A DNA stretch of 64,000 nucleotides, taken from a bacterium UBP2_UBA5202 (GTDB taxonomy: Bacteria > Edwardsbacteria > AC1 > EtOH8). Every line of letters begins with the position of its first letter. Position 1 is the stretch's first letter. Below, in pieces: positions 28,801 through 36,600 of this stretch. The stretch lies in NCBI GenBank assembly GCA_002412795.1, contig DHVS01000038.1:1-64000 (forward strand), given 5' to 3'. The notes under the pieces were generated by a model, which did no database searches, was not told the DNA's origin, and saw only the letters and a program-made list of their open reading frames with translations. A program made the translations under genes and the position numbers.

Positions 28801-30849
28801 ATGAGCCTTCAATTCATCATACTCCTTTCCATGGGCTGGCTGCTGGCCGGCGCGGCCATTACCCTGGCCATGCCCTACTCCCGGCGGACCATCGGCTGGG
28901 TCTCGCTCTTCTTCCAGACCCTGGCGGCGGGCGGGTTCGGCTACGTGGCCATCCAGGTGCTGGCCCACGGGACCTTCAGCCTGGACAAGCCTCTGTTCTC
29001 GGTGGCGGGGCTGGGGGCGGCCTTCCTGCTTAAGGTGGATGCGCTGTCGGCCATCTTCCTGCTGGCCATCACCATCGTCTCCTGGGCGGCCGGGCTGTAC
29101 TCGGTGCAGTACATCAAGCATTACAAGGAATCGCTGGGCCGCTACTACCCGCTGTTCCTGCTGTTCCTGCTGGGGATGTACGGGGTGGTGGTGGTGCGCG
29201 ACCTGTTCTTCTTCATCGTCTTCTGGGAATTCATGACCCTGACCTCTTATGGATTAGTGGTGTTTGAATGGGGCAACAAGCAAAGTGTCAACGCCGGTTT
29301 CAAGTATTTTTTAATGACCCACATCGGCACCGCCGGCATCATCATCGCCGCCAACACGCTGTACCACTATTCGCAGTCCTTCGACTTTGAGGCCCTGCGC
29401 CCGGTGATGGCCCTGTTGAGCAGCGAGAACCCGGCCCTGCTACACACTATCTTACTATTGTTCTTCGTGGGCTTCGCCACCAAGGCCGGCGTCTTTCCCT
29501 TCGGCGACTGGCTGCCCGACGCCCACCCGGCGGCCCCGGCCCCGGTCAGCGCCATCCTTTCCGGGGTGATGATCAAGATGGGCATCTACGGGATCCTGCG
29601 GGTCTTCCTGGGCATGCTGCCGGTGTCGGAGTTCTCCCATACTTGGGGCTACATCTTCGTGATCTTCGGCACGGTCTCGCTATTCATCGGCACCATGACC
29701 GCCATGTTCCAGCACGACGCCAAGCGGGTGCTGGCCTTTCACTCCATCGGCCAGAACGGATACATCATGCTGGCTTTAGGGGCCGGGCTGATGCTGACCC
29801 GGATCTCGCCGGCTTTGGCCACGGTGGCCATCATAGCCGGGCTGTTCCATTTGATAAACCACGCCGCCTTCAAGTCGCTGCTGTTCCTTACCGCCGGCTC
29901 GCTGCAATATAAGACCGGCCACCGCGACCTGGACAAGATGGGGGGCCTGGCCAAATACATGCCATGGACCGCGGCCGTGGCCCTGATCGCCGCCATGGGC
30001 ATCTCCGGCATCCCGCCCTTCAACGGCTTCGCCAGCAAGTGGCTGATCTACCAGTCCACCATCAACGCCGGGTTCAACACACCCATCCTGCTTTTATGCG
30101 GACTGATCGCCCTGTTCACCAGCCTTTTGACCCTGGCCAGCGTGATGATCAAGTACATCGGTCTGGCCTTTCTGGGCCAGCGTCTGCCCAACAATAAAGA
30201 GGTCAACAGCGATGTGCCCCGCTCCATGATCTGGGCCCAGGGGATCCTGGCGGCGGTGGTCATCCTGGAGGGTGTGCTGGCCGGATTCATCGTCCGCGGC
30301 CTGTACACGGCCGCTTCCGGGCTTTTGACCCCGGATTACTGGCCGCAGTTCTCTTCGCTGTTCCATACCGTCAACCTTGGCCTCCGTCTTAATTTTGGCG
30401 AGGGGCTGGTGGGTTTCTATAATCCGTTGTTCCTGCTGATCATATTAACCGGGCTGGCTTTGATCGCGGTGCTGTTCTGGTGGTCGGGCGGGGCCAAGCG
30501 CAAGGTGGTCTCCGAACTGTGGTACTCAGGCGAACTGCAGTCCCCGGCCTCGGTGCGCTATTCCTCCTACAGCTATTTCAAGACCTTCAAGCAGAATTTC
30601 AACATCCGGATCGGCAAGTACACCCAGGAGGGAGTCTATCCCAAATGGCCGACCATCAAGTTCAAACGGCCGTTCAAGATCAAATATCTGCTGGACGTGG
30701 ACAGCTGGCTGTACCGGCCCCTGGCTTTCATTGGTCACAAGGCGCTGGAGATCTTCGCCGGAACCCACAGCGGGTTCCCCCAATGGTATCTGCTGTGGAT
30801 GGTGATCGGCGCGGCCGCGGCCATGCTGGTGATGTTCTTGGTGCGCTAA
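28801..30849 (+). CDS. hyfB: Antiporter-like membrane subunit, HyfB/HycC type
   Basis: The 682-aa protein is long and hydrophobic, with about 16 helices. It carries the antiporter core: FIVFWEFMTLTSYGLVVFEW (20 residues around the TM5 Glu), FATKAGVFPFGDWLPDAHP with the TM7 Lys, and AFHSIGQNGYIMLALG. The C-terminal extension has a cytoplasmic part (RYSSYSYFKTFKQNF) and a final helix, as in HycC/HyfB. It is a proton-translocating subunit of a formate-hydrogenlyase-type complex. Confidence 0.9.
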   Translation: MSLQFIILLSMGWLLAGAAITLAMPYSRRTIGWVSLFFQTLAAGGFGYVAIQVLAHGTFSLDKPLFSVAGLGAAFLLKVDALSAIFLLAITIVSWAAGLYSVQYIKHYKESLGRYYPLFLLFLLGMYGVVVVRDLFFFIVFWEFMTLTSYGLVVFEWGNKQSVNAGFKYFLMTHIGTAGIIIAANTLYHYSQSFDFEALRPVMALLSSENPALLHTILLLFFVGFATKAGVFPFGDWLPDAHPAAPAPVSAILSGVMIKMGIYGILRVFLGMLPVSEFSHTWGYIFVIFGTVSLFIGTMTAMFQHDAKRVLAFHSIGQNGYIMLALGAGLMLTRISPALATVAIIAGLFHLINHAAFKSLLFLTAGSLQYKTGHRDLDKMGGLAKYMPWTAAVALIAAMGISGIPPFNGFASKWLIYQSTINAGFNTPILLLCGLIALFTSLLTLASVMIKYIGLAFLGQRLPNNKEVNSDVPRSMIWAQGILAAVVILEGVLAGFIVRGLYTAASGLLTPDYWPQFSSLFHTVNLGLRLNFGEGLVGFYNPLFLLIILTGLALIAVLFWWSGGAKRKVVSELWYSGELQSPASVRYSSYSYFKTFKQNFNIRIGKYTQEGVYPKWPTIKFKRPFKIKYLLDVDSWLYRPLAFIGHKALEIFAGTHSGFPQWYLLWMVIGAAAAMLVMFLVR

Positions 30850-30861
30850 ACCGGGGAAACC

Positions 30862-31368
30862 GGTTGAAAAGGTTGGACGAACATACGGTTGAAGATGTTG
30901 AAAAAGTTGATGTGTCGTTCTGATGAAAATGGTGAGGTGATTGAAAAAACATGACGGTTAAGAGATTTGAGGATCTGAAAATCTGGCAACAGGCCAAAGA
31001 GCTGGCCAACTTGATTTATGATTTAACCGGAACAAACGCTTTCAAAGGCGACAGGAGTCTTACAGATCAATCCCGCCGGGCGGCAGTTTCGGTAATGGCC
31101 AATATTGCCGAGGGATTTGAGAGAGGCAGCAACAAAGAATTCATTCAGTTTTTGTTTATTGCAAAAGGTTCGTGCGGAGAACTGAGAAGCCACCTGATAT
31201 TAGCTCAAGACCGCTGTTATATAACCCCGGTACAACATACGCAAGCCAGAGAAATGGCTTTAGGGATTTCCACGATGGTGTATAACTTCATCACATATTT
31301 ACAAAACACTAAAGTTAAAGGCAAGAGGTGCCAAACCTCTTCAACAATTTCAACAAAAGCAACATCTT
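30862..31368 (+). mobile_element. Four-helix-bundle cassette with GTTGAA-repeat arms
   Basis: The left flank (30862-30912) repeats GTTGAANNN every 9 nt, interrupted once. The right flank (31331-31368), read from the opposite strand, repeats the same nonamer (AAGATGTTG and GTTGAAGAGGTT have counterparts on both sides). The right arm encodes the last codons and stop of the four-helix-bundle ORF. The cassette sits between the hyfB-like and large-subunit genes. Confidence 0.5.
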
Positions 31369-31370
31369 AA
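30951..31370 (+). CDS. Four-helix-bundle protein (IVS-ORF family), second copy
   Basis: The 139-aa protein shows the family pattern: FEDLKIWQQAKELANLIYDL at the start, LTDQSRRAAVSVMANIAEGF in the core (NIAEG), and KEFIQFLFIAKGSCGEL. The last 15 residues (from about KGKRCQTSS) are Ser/Thr-rich, unlike the family, and are encoded by the repeat arm. It is AT-rich and co-directional with the operon. Function unknown. Confidence 0.9.
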   Translation: MTVKRFEDLKIWQQAKELANLIYDLTGTNAFKGDRSLTDQSRRAAVSVMANIAEGFERGSNKEFIQFLFIAKGSCGELRSHLILAQDRCYITPVQHTQAREMALGISTMVYNFITYLQNTKVKGKRCQTSSTISTKATS

Positions 31371-31385
31371 ACATTCAGGGATACA

Positions 31386-33065
31386 ATGACCAAACAGGAA
31401 ATCCTTTCTTTACTAAAGGCCAAGCTGGGCGCCGGATTCATCGCCCACACCGAGCCTATCCCCGACCAGCTGTGGGTGGAGGTCAAGCCCCAGGCCTCGG
31501 TCCAGGCCGTGGAACTGCTGCACCGCACCACCAAGGCCCGCTATTTAGTGAGCGTGGGCTCGGACGAGCGGGAGCTTAAAAAGCGCTTCGGGGTCTACCA
31601 CCTGTTCAGCTTTGACAAGGAGCACTTCTTCGTCACCATCGACGTCTCGGCCGATCCCCACCAGCCGGTGCTTCCCTCCATCACCAATGTCATCGCCGGG
31701 GCCAACTGGTCGGAGCGGGAGATCCGCGACCTTTTGGGAGTGCAGTTCGAGGGCCATCCCGATCCCCGGCGCCTGGTGCTGGCCGATGACTGGCCGAACG
31801 AGGTCTATCCGCTGCGCCGAGATTTTGACTACAGTTCCAAGCCGCCCTCCAACCCGGAGAACGCCTATCCCTTCAAGGACAATCCGCCCAACACCACGGT
31901 GGTGGCCATGGGCCCGTATTTTCCGGTGTTCGAGGAAGCCACCTATTTCCGGCTGTACGTCGAGGGCGAGAAGGTGGTGGACGTGGACTACCGCGGCTTT
32001 TACGCCCACCGGGGGATAGAAAAACTGGGCGACGCCTCGCTGACCTACAACCAGATACCATTCATCGCCGAGCGGATCTGCGGCATCTGCGGCTTTGTGC
32101 ACAACGTCTCCTTCTGCAAATTAGTGGAGCACGCGGCCGGGATCAAGGTCCCGCGCCGGGCCGACTATATAAGAACCATCATGCTGGAGCTGGAGCGGAT
32201 CCATTCCCACGCCCTGTGGCTGGGGGTGGCCGGGCACATCATCGGCTTTGACACCGTGCTGATGCAGACCTGGCGGATGCGGGAGCCCATCATGTGGCTG
32301 TGCGAAAAGCTGACCGGAAACCGCAAGACCTACGGCATGAACCTGATCGGCGGGGTGCGCCGGGACATCACCAAAGCCCAGGTGCCCGAGGTCCGCAAAA
32401 AGATCGACGCCATGGACAAGGAATGGCAGGCGGTGCTGGACGCCGTCAAGGACGACACCACATTAAGAATGAGATTAGAGAAGGTGGGGATCCTCAACCG
32501 CGAGCAAAGCCACGAGTGGGCGGCGGTGGGCCCGGTGGCCCGGGCGGCCGACATCGACATGGACTCCCGCAAGGACCATCCCTACTGCGCCTACGACGCG
32601 GTGGATTTCAAGGTGATCACCGCCGACACCAACGACGTCTGGGGCCGGACCGTGGTCCGGATCCTGGAGACCATAGAATCGTTCAAGATCGTCCGCCAGT
32701 GCCTGGACGCTTTAATGGAACTGCCGGAGGGCGACATCATCACCGAGATCCGGGACGAGATCCCGGCCGGCCGGATAGCCATTTCCGCTGTCGAGGCGCC
32801 CCGGGGCGAGGATGTCCATTTCCTTTTAACCGGCGGAGACAACCGGCCCTACCGCTGGCGGGTGCGGTGCCCAACCTACCCCAATCTGCCCACCGTGCAG
32901 GTGATGGTCAAGGGCGAACAGGTGGCCGACGTCCCGATCATCCTGGGCTCCATAGATCCCTGCTTCAGCTGCACCGAGCGGATGGAGGTGGCGGACGTCA
33001 ACACCGGGAAGATCAGGGTTTACTCACAGGAAGAACTGTTTAACTGGACAAAACGCAAGGCTTGA
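31386..33065 (+). CDS. hycE: [NiFe] hydrogenase large subunit, HycE type (NuoC-NuoD fusion)
   Basis: The 559-aa protein fuses a NuoC-like domain (about 1-160; FDKEHFFVTID, SEREIRDLLGVQFEGHPD) to a group-4 [NiFe] catalytic domain. The nickel-binding motifs are RICGICGFVHN (about 225) and DPCFSCTERM near the C-terminus. After the last motif about 27 residues remain, consistent with the removable tail cut by a HycI-type protease, which is encoded in this locus. It produces or consumes H2 on the cytoplasmic side. Confidence 0.93.
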   Translation: MTKQEILSLLKAKLGAGFIAHTEPIPDQLWVEVKPQASVQAVELLHRTTKARYLVSVGSDERELKKRFGVYHLFSFDKEHFFVTIDVSADPHQPVLPSITNVIAGANWSEREIRDLLGVQFEGHPDPRRLVLADDWPNEVYPLRRDFDYSSKPPSNPENAYPFKDNPPNTTVVAMGPYFPVFEEATYFRLYVEGEKVVDVDYRGFYAHRGIEKLGDASLTYNQIPFIAERICGICGFVHNVSFCKLVEHAAGIKVPRRADYIRTIMLELERIHSHALWLGVAGHIIGFDTVLMQTWRMREPIMWLCEKLTGNRKTYGMNLIGGVRRDITKAQVPEVRKKIDAMDKEWQAVLDAVKDDTTLRMRLEKVGILNREQSHEWAAVGPVARAADIDMDSRKDHPYCAYDAVDFKVITADTNDVWGRTVVRILETIESFKIVRQCLDALMELPEGDIITEIRDEIPAGRIAISAVEAPRGEDVHFLLTGGDNRPYRWRVRCPTYPNLPTVQVMVKGEQVADVPIILGSIDPCFSCTERMEVADVNTGKIRVYSQEELFNWTKRKA

Positions 33066-33080
33066 TGGAAATGTCCGGCA

Positions 33081-33186
33081 GGAAGCAACGATGACGATGG
33101 AGAAGCAATAATATAAGCAGGGCAACGTTGGAGAGGTCCAACAGGGAGGCAGGCAACGATAAACGTTCCATCGTTGAGCGGCTTCC
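33081..33186. repeat. Inverted arms with CAACGATG units, no ORF
   Basis: GGAAGCAACGATGACGATGG (33081-33100) has an imperfect inverted match at 33168-33186, read on the other strand as GGAAGCCGCTCAACGATGG. Further CAACG copies lie between them. The 225-bp spacer between hycE and the HyfC-type gene holds nothing else. Confidence 0.45.
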
Positions 33187-33290
33187 AAAGCAAGACTTCT
33201 CAAACATTGCAATACCGGAAATATGGCATCTCCATCAAATAAAGTTAAGAAGAACAGATCTTTTTATAAATAATACAAGTTAAAAGCGAT

Positions 33291-34190
33291 ATGCAGTCAT
33301 TAGTAAAAATGATCATCATGGTGGCGCTGCTGCTCTTCGTCTCGCCGCTGCTGGAAGGCATCCTGCGCAAGTTCAAGGCGCTGGTGCATTCCCGGATCGG
33401 GCCGCCGTTGTTGCAGCCGTACTGGGACATCCTTAAGCTGCTGGGCAAGGACGACGTCCGCTCGCCCCACTCCTTTCTGGGGCCGCTGCCGGCCTTTCTG
33501 GGCCTGGCCGCCATCCTGGCCGCCGGCCTGCTGGTGCCGCTGGGAAACAGCGCGCCCTTCGCCAGCGGGGACCTGTTCCTGTTCCTCTACCTGATCAGCT
33601 TCGCCTCGGTCTGCGTGATGCTGGCCGGCATGGACTCAGGCTCGCCCTACGGATTTTTGGGCACCGCCCGGGAGATGATGACCTCTTTCGTGGTGGAACC
33701 GGTGCTGTTCATCGCCCTGATCACCGTGGCCATCAAGACCCACAACTTCCGTTTCTCCGACATGGCGGCCTACCAGCAGATCTCCGGGGCCTCGCTTTCC
33801 ACCATCATCTCCGGGCTGGCCCTGTTCCTGGGGATCCAGGCACAGCTTTCCAAACTGCCGTTCGACATCCCCGAGGCCGAGGGCGAGCTGATGGGCGGCA
33901 CCTTTGCCGAGATGTCCGGCCCGACCTTTGCCCTGTACCGCTGGGGCTTCATCGCCAAACAGGTGATATTCTCCATGATCCTGGCCCAGCTGTTCTTCCC
34001 CTGGCCGTTGGGGTTGGTTGGCCTGTGGGCGGTGGTGGCCCAGATAGCCAAAGTGATCCTGATCGTGGTGCTGGTGGGGCTGATAGACGCGGTCAACCCC
34101 CGGCTACGGATAGACCAGGCGCTCGTTTATTACTTCGGGGTTATTCTGATGGCGATCGTCGGTTTGGTCTTTGCGCTGGTCGGAGCCTGA
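33291..34190 (+). CDS. hyfC: Membrane anchor subunit, HyfC/HycD (NuoH) type
   Basis: The 299-aa protein has about eight membrane helices and the NuoH-family signature: KALVHSRIGPPLLQPYWDILK near the start (given here as HSRIGPPLLQPYWD) and LPFDIPEAEGELMGG in the Q-site loop region. In the complex it anchors the hydrophilic hydrogenase arm to the membrane pump subunits. It lies downstream of hycE, with an ORF-less inverted repeat in between, and is followed by a four-helix-bundle cassette. Confidence 0.9.
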   Translation: MQSLVKMIIMVALLLFVSPLLEGILRKFKALVHSRIGPPLLQPYWDILKLLGKDDVRSPHSFLGPLPAFLGLAAILAAGLLVPLGNSAPFASGDLFLFLYLISFASVCVMLAGMDSGSPYGFLGTAREMMTSFVVEPVLFIALITVAIKTHNFRFSDMAAYQQISGASLSTIISGLALFLGIQAQLSKLPFDIPEAEGELMGGTFAEMSGPTFALYRWGFIAKQVIFSMILAQLFFPWPLGLVGLWAVVAQIAKVILIVVLVGLIDAVNPRLRIDQALVYYFGVILMAIVGLVFALVGA

Positions 34191-34207
34191 GGCATTTACA
34201 ATTCGGG

Positions 34208-34658
34208 ATTTACCATTTGGAAACTTTCCGGTGGAGAGAAGAGTAAATGGCGACTTTTAAGAAATTTGAAGAAGTGGATATTTGGATAAAAGCGCGTGAA
34301 TTGACCAAGCGGATTTACGAAGCCTCTCGCAAAGGGGCTTTTGCCAAGGATTATTCTTTGGGCGACCAGATGAGGCGGGCATCGGTGTCGATCATGTCAA
34401 ATATTGCCGAGGGTTTTAATCGTGGCGGGAACAAAGAGCTTGTCCAATATTTGGCAATCGCCAAAGGATCTGCGGCAGAGATACAAAGCCAGTTATATGT
34501 CGCACTTGACCAACAGTATATACCCAAAGAAGTATTTAACGATTTGTACAATTTAACAGACCAAATTGCAGCCGGAATATTTTCTTTTATAATTTATCTC
34601 AATAAAAGCAATATCAAAGGGATAAAATATAAATACGCCCAAATTCCAAATGGTAAAT
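34208..34658 (+). mobile_element. Four-helix-bundle cassette with perfect 15-bp inverted arms
   Basis: ATTTACCATTTGGAA (34208-34222) recurs as an exact inverted copy at 34644-34658. The ORF 34247-34660 lies inside and its last codons and stop are within the right arm. The cassette separates the HyfC-type gene from the ferredoxin gene. Unlike the other cassettes, the arm is not a tandem array. Confidence 0.55.
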
Positions 34659-34660
34659 AA
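34247..34660 (+). CDS. Four-helix-bundle protein (IVS-ORF family), third copy
   Basis: The 137-aa product has FEEVDIWIKARELTKRIYEA, then SLGDQMRRASVSIMSNIAEG (NIAEG core) and KELVQYLAIAKGSAAEI. The C-terminal residues YAQIPNGK are encoded by the inverted arm. It is AT-rich and co-directional with the hydrogenase operon. The three paralogues differ enough that they are not recent copies of each other. Confidence 0.9.
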   Translation: MATFKKFEEVDIWIKARELTKRIYEASRKGAFAKDYSLGDQMRRASVSIMSNIAEGFNRGGNKELVQYLAIAKGSAAEIQSQLYVALDQQYIPKEVFNDLYNLTDQIAAGIFSFIIYLNKSNIKGIKYKYAQIPNGK

Positions 34661-34682
34661 ATAGCAGGAAAGAATTGCTAAC

Positions 34683-35138
34683 ATGATCATATCCAAATTG
34701 AAAGAGGCATTGATCTGCTTCAAGAACCTGAGGGTCACCTTTCCCTATCCCCTGAAGCGGAACATCGAGGCCCTTCCGGTGGAGGGCTTCCGGGGCAAGT
34801 TGACCATAGACGTGTCCAAGTGCATCGGCTGCGCCGGCTGCGCCAACGTCTGCCCATCGCGGCTGATCATCGTCACCGACAAGAAGGCGGTGCGCCGGCT
34901 GGACTTTTACCTGGAGCGCTGCACTTACTGCGGGCGCTGCGCCGACGTCTGCCCGGAGAAGGCCATCACCATGACCCAGGAGTTCGAGACCGCCACCAAC
35001 GACGTCCACAACGACATGCACATCAGCGCCGAGGTCTACATGGGAACCTGCCAGCGCTGCGGAAGATGTTTCGAGACCCAGACCATCCTGGACAAGATGA
35101 TGACGGTGGGGTTCCGGAACAACCAAACTACCGAATAA
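34683..35138 (+). CDS. hyfH: Ferredoxin-like subunit, HyfH/HycF (NuoI) type
   Basis: The 151-aa protein has two [4Fe-4S] motifs: CIGCAGCANVCP (about 47-58) and CTYCGRCADVCP (about 80-91). They link the small subunit's cluster to electron donors. A third partial motif CQRCGRC (about 121-127) near the C-terminus is not usual and could bind another metal or cluster. It follows the four-helix-bundle cassette and precedes the HyfE-type gene. Confidence 0.9.
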   Translation: MIISKLKEALICFKNLRVTFPYPLKRNIEALPVEGFRGKLTIDVSKCIGCAGCANVCPSRLIIVTDKKAVRRLDFYLERCTYCGRCADVCPEKAITMTQEFETATNDVHNDMHISAEVYMGTCQRCGRCFETQTILDKMMTVGFRNNQTTE

Positions 35139-35139
35139 A

Positions 35140-35204
35140 CCACAAAGACACAAAGGCACTATTTTCGTAATCGTAAATTATTTTGTGTCTTAGTGCCTTA
35201 GTGG
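35140..35204. repeat. Inverted arms with CACNAAGN units, no ORF
   Basis: CCACAAAGACACAAAGGCAC (from 35140) pairs imperfectly with 35183-35204. Both arms are tandem copies of an 8-nt unit CACNAAGN. The loop is 21 nt. It lies between the ferredoxin and HyfE-type genes. Confidence 0.6.
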
Positions 35205-35224
35205 TGAAAATAATAAGGAAGAAT

Positions 35225-35887
35225 ATGGGTGATCTAATCACAACCTTAATGGTCTGCCACTTCATAGCCTCGGTGGGCGCGGCCGAGATCAGGAATCTGA
35301 AGACCTCCACCATTTTCCTGATGCTGCAGTCCCTGCTGCTGGCCCTGATCATCGCGGCCTTTGCCGGGCGCAGCCAGAACTACTCGCTTTACTGGTGGGT
35401 GGCCCTGACCGTGGTCACCAAGGTCATCATCATACCCGGGCTGCTGTGGGTCCACATCAAGAAGACCCAGGTGATGGAGATAAAACCGCTGGTCAGCTTT
35501 GTGGTCTCGTTCATAGTGCTGGCCATCTTCCTGGTGGCCTTCTACCAGATGGTCCACACCTACGCCGGCTTCGTGGCCCCCACCGCGGCGGCGGCGGTGG
35601 AACCGGCCCGCTCGGCCCTGGCCCTGTCATTCACCATCTTCGTGCTGGGCCTTTACGTGCTGGTGATCCACCGGGACGCGGTCAAGATCATCATCGGCCT
35701 CCATTTAATAGAGAACGGCGTCCACCTGGCCCTGGTGACCTTGGTTCCCCAACTGCCGGTATCCACGGTCTTCGGGATTGTATCCAATGTGGTGTTTGCC
35801 GCGGTGATGCTGCTTTGGCTGACGGATAATATTTACAAGGCCTTCGGGTCCTCCGACACCATGAAACTTTCCAGCCTTAAGGGCTGA
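35225..35887 (+). CDS. hyfE: HyfE-type membrane subunit
   Basis: The 220-aa protein has about seven hydrophobic helices and matches hydrogenase-4 component E, distantly related to NuoK. The C-terminal half contains RDAVKIIIGLHLIENGVHLA, where the embedded Glu is conserved. I chose the ATG at 35225, with AAGGAAG just upstream, over a start 14 codons earlier. It forms part of the membrane arm with HyfB/D/F-type subunits. Confidence 0.88.
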   Translation: MGDLITTLMVCHFIASVGAAEIRNLKTSTIFLMLQSLLLALIIAAFAGRSQNYSLYWWVALTVVTKVIIIPGLLWVHIKKTQVMEIKPLVSFVVSFIVLAIFLVAFYQMVHTYAGFVAPTAAAAVEPARSALALSFTIFVLGLYVLVIHRDAVKIIIGLHLIENGVHLALVTLVPQLPVSTVFGIVSNVVFAAVMLLWLTDNIYKAFGSSDTMKLSSLKG

Positions 35888-35956
35888 TCCGGTTCCCGCT
35901 GGACGGTCCGGCCTGGGTCAATAAAGAACGTTTAACGTTTGAAAGGAGCCCGGCAA

Positions 35957-36433
35957 ATGACAGACAAAAATATCCTTAAAAACATCTCGCTGTTTTCCGA
36001 TTTTTCAGATAAGGAGATCGAGAAGATGGCGGCCCTGTTTTCCGAACGGTCATTCAAGGAAAACGAAGTGCTGATCCCGGAGCAGTCCGAAAACCTCGAG
36101 CTGATGATCCTTTTGGAGGGCAGCGTGGCGGTGGAGGTGGGACTGAGCCTTTCGGCCAGCGCCGAAAAACTGATGCTGACCTCCGAGGATTCCCCCGGCC
36201 GGATCATCGAATGGTCCTCGGCCATCGACACCACCAAGAGCGGCGGCACCGCCTCGGCCCGGGCCCTAAAGCCCACCAAAGTGCTGGTGGCCGACGGGCA
36301 GGAACTGGTAAACCTCTTCAAGTCGGAGAAGGAGCTGGGCTACAAGCTGATGCATAGAATCCTGCTGGTTATAGCCTCCCGGCTGAAGGACACCAGGCTG
36401 CAGCTGATCAGCATGGCGGCCCAGTGCCGGTAA
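35957..36433 (+). CDS. Cyclic-nucleotide-binding-domain-like protein
   Basis: The 158-aa product resembles a stand-alone cNMP-binding domain: ISLFSDFSDKEIEKMAALF at the start, LMILLEGSVAVEV, then a helical end (GYKLMHRILLVIASRLKDTR). The usual phosphate-binding cassette (G-E-x-A-L-L-x-x-x-R-x-A) is not well conserved; the region reads SPGRIIEWSSAI. Ligand binding is therefore doubtful. There is no helix-turn-helix. It has a good AGGAG site before the ATG at 35957 and lies inside the hydrogenase operon, where it may sense or regulate. Confidence 0.75.
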   Translation: MTDKNILKNISLFSDFSDKEIEKMAALFSERSFKENEVLIPEQSENLELMILLEGSVAVEVGLSLSASAEKLMLTSEDSPGRIIEWSSAIDTTKSGGTASARALKPTKVLVADGQELVNLFKSEKELGYKLMHRILLVIASRLKDTRLQLISMAAQCR

Positions 36434-36441
36434 CTGAGAAC

Positions 36442-36542
36442 GTCATCGCGAGAAGGGCAGGCAATGTGACGAATGAAGCGATCTAACTGTAAACAAGTCA
36501 GATTACTTCGTTTGTCCGGCAAGTTGTCATACTCGCAATGAC
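36442..36542. repeat. Second copy of the GTCATCGCGAG-type palindromic repeat
   Basis: Ends GTCATCGCGAG (36442-36452) and CTCGCAATGAC (36532-36542) are inverted. Inside are GAAGCGATCT and an inverted ATTACTTCG-like half. The plan is the same as at 14369-14516. It lies between the cNMP-type gene and the HyfF-type gene. Confidence 0.7.
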
Positions 36543-36600
36543 ATGGTGCAATGATAATAGTTTTGAAAACAGTACAAAAGCAATAAAATAGAGATTTCAT

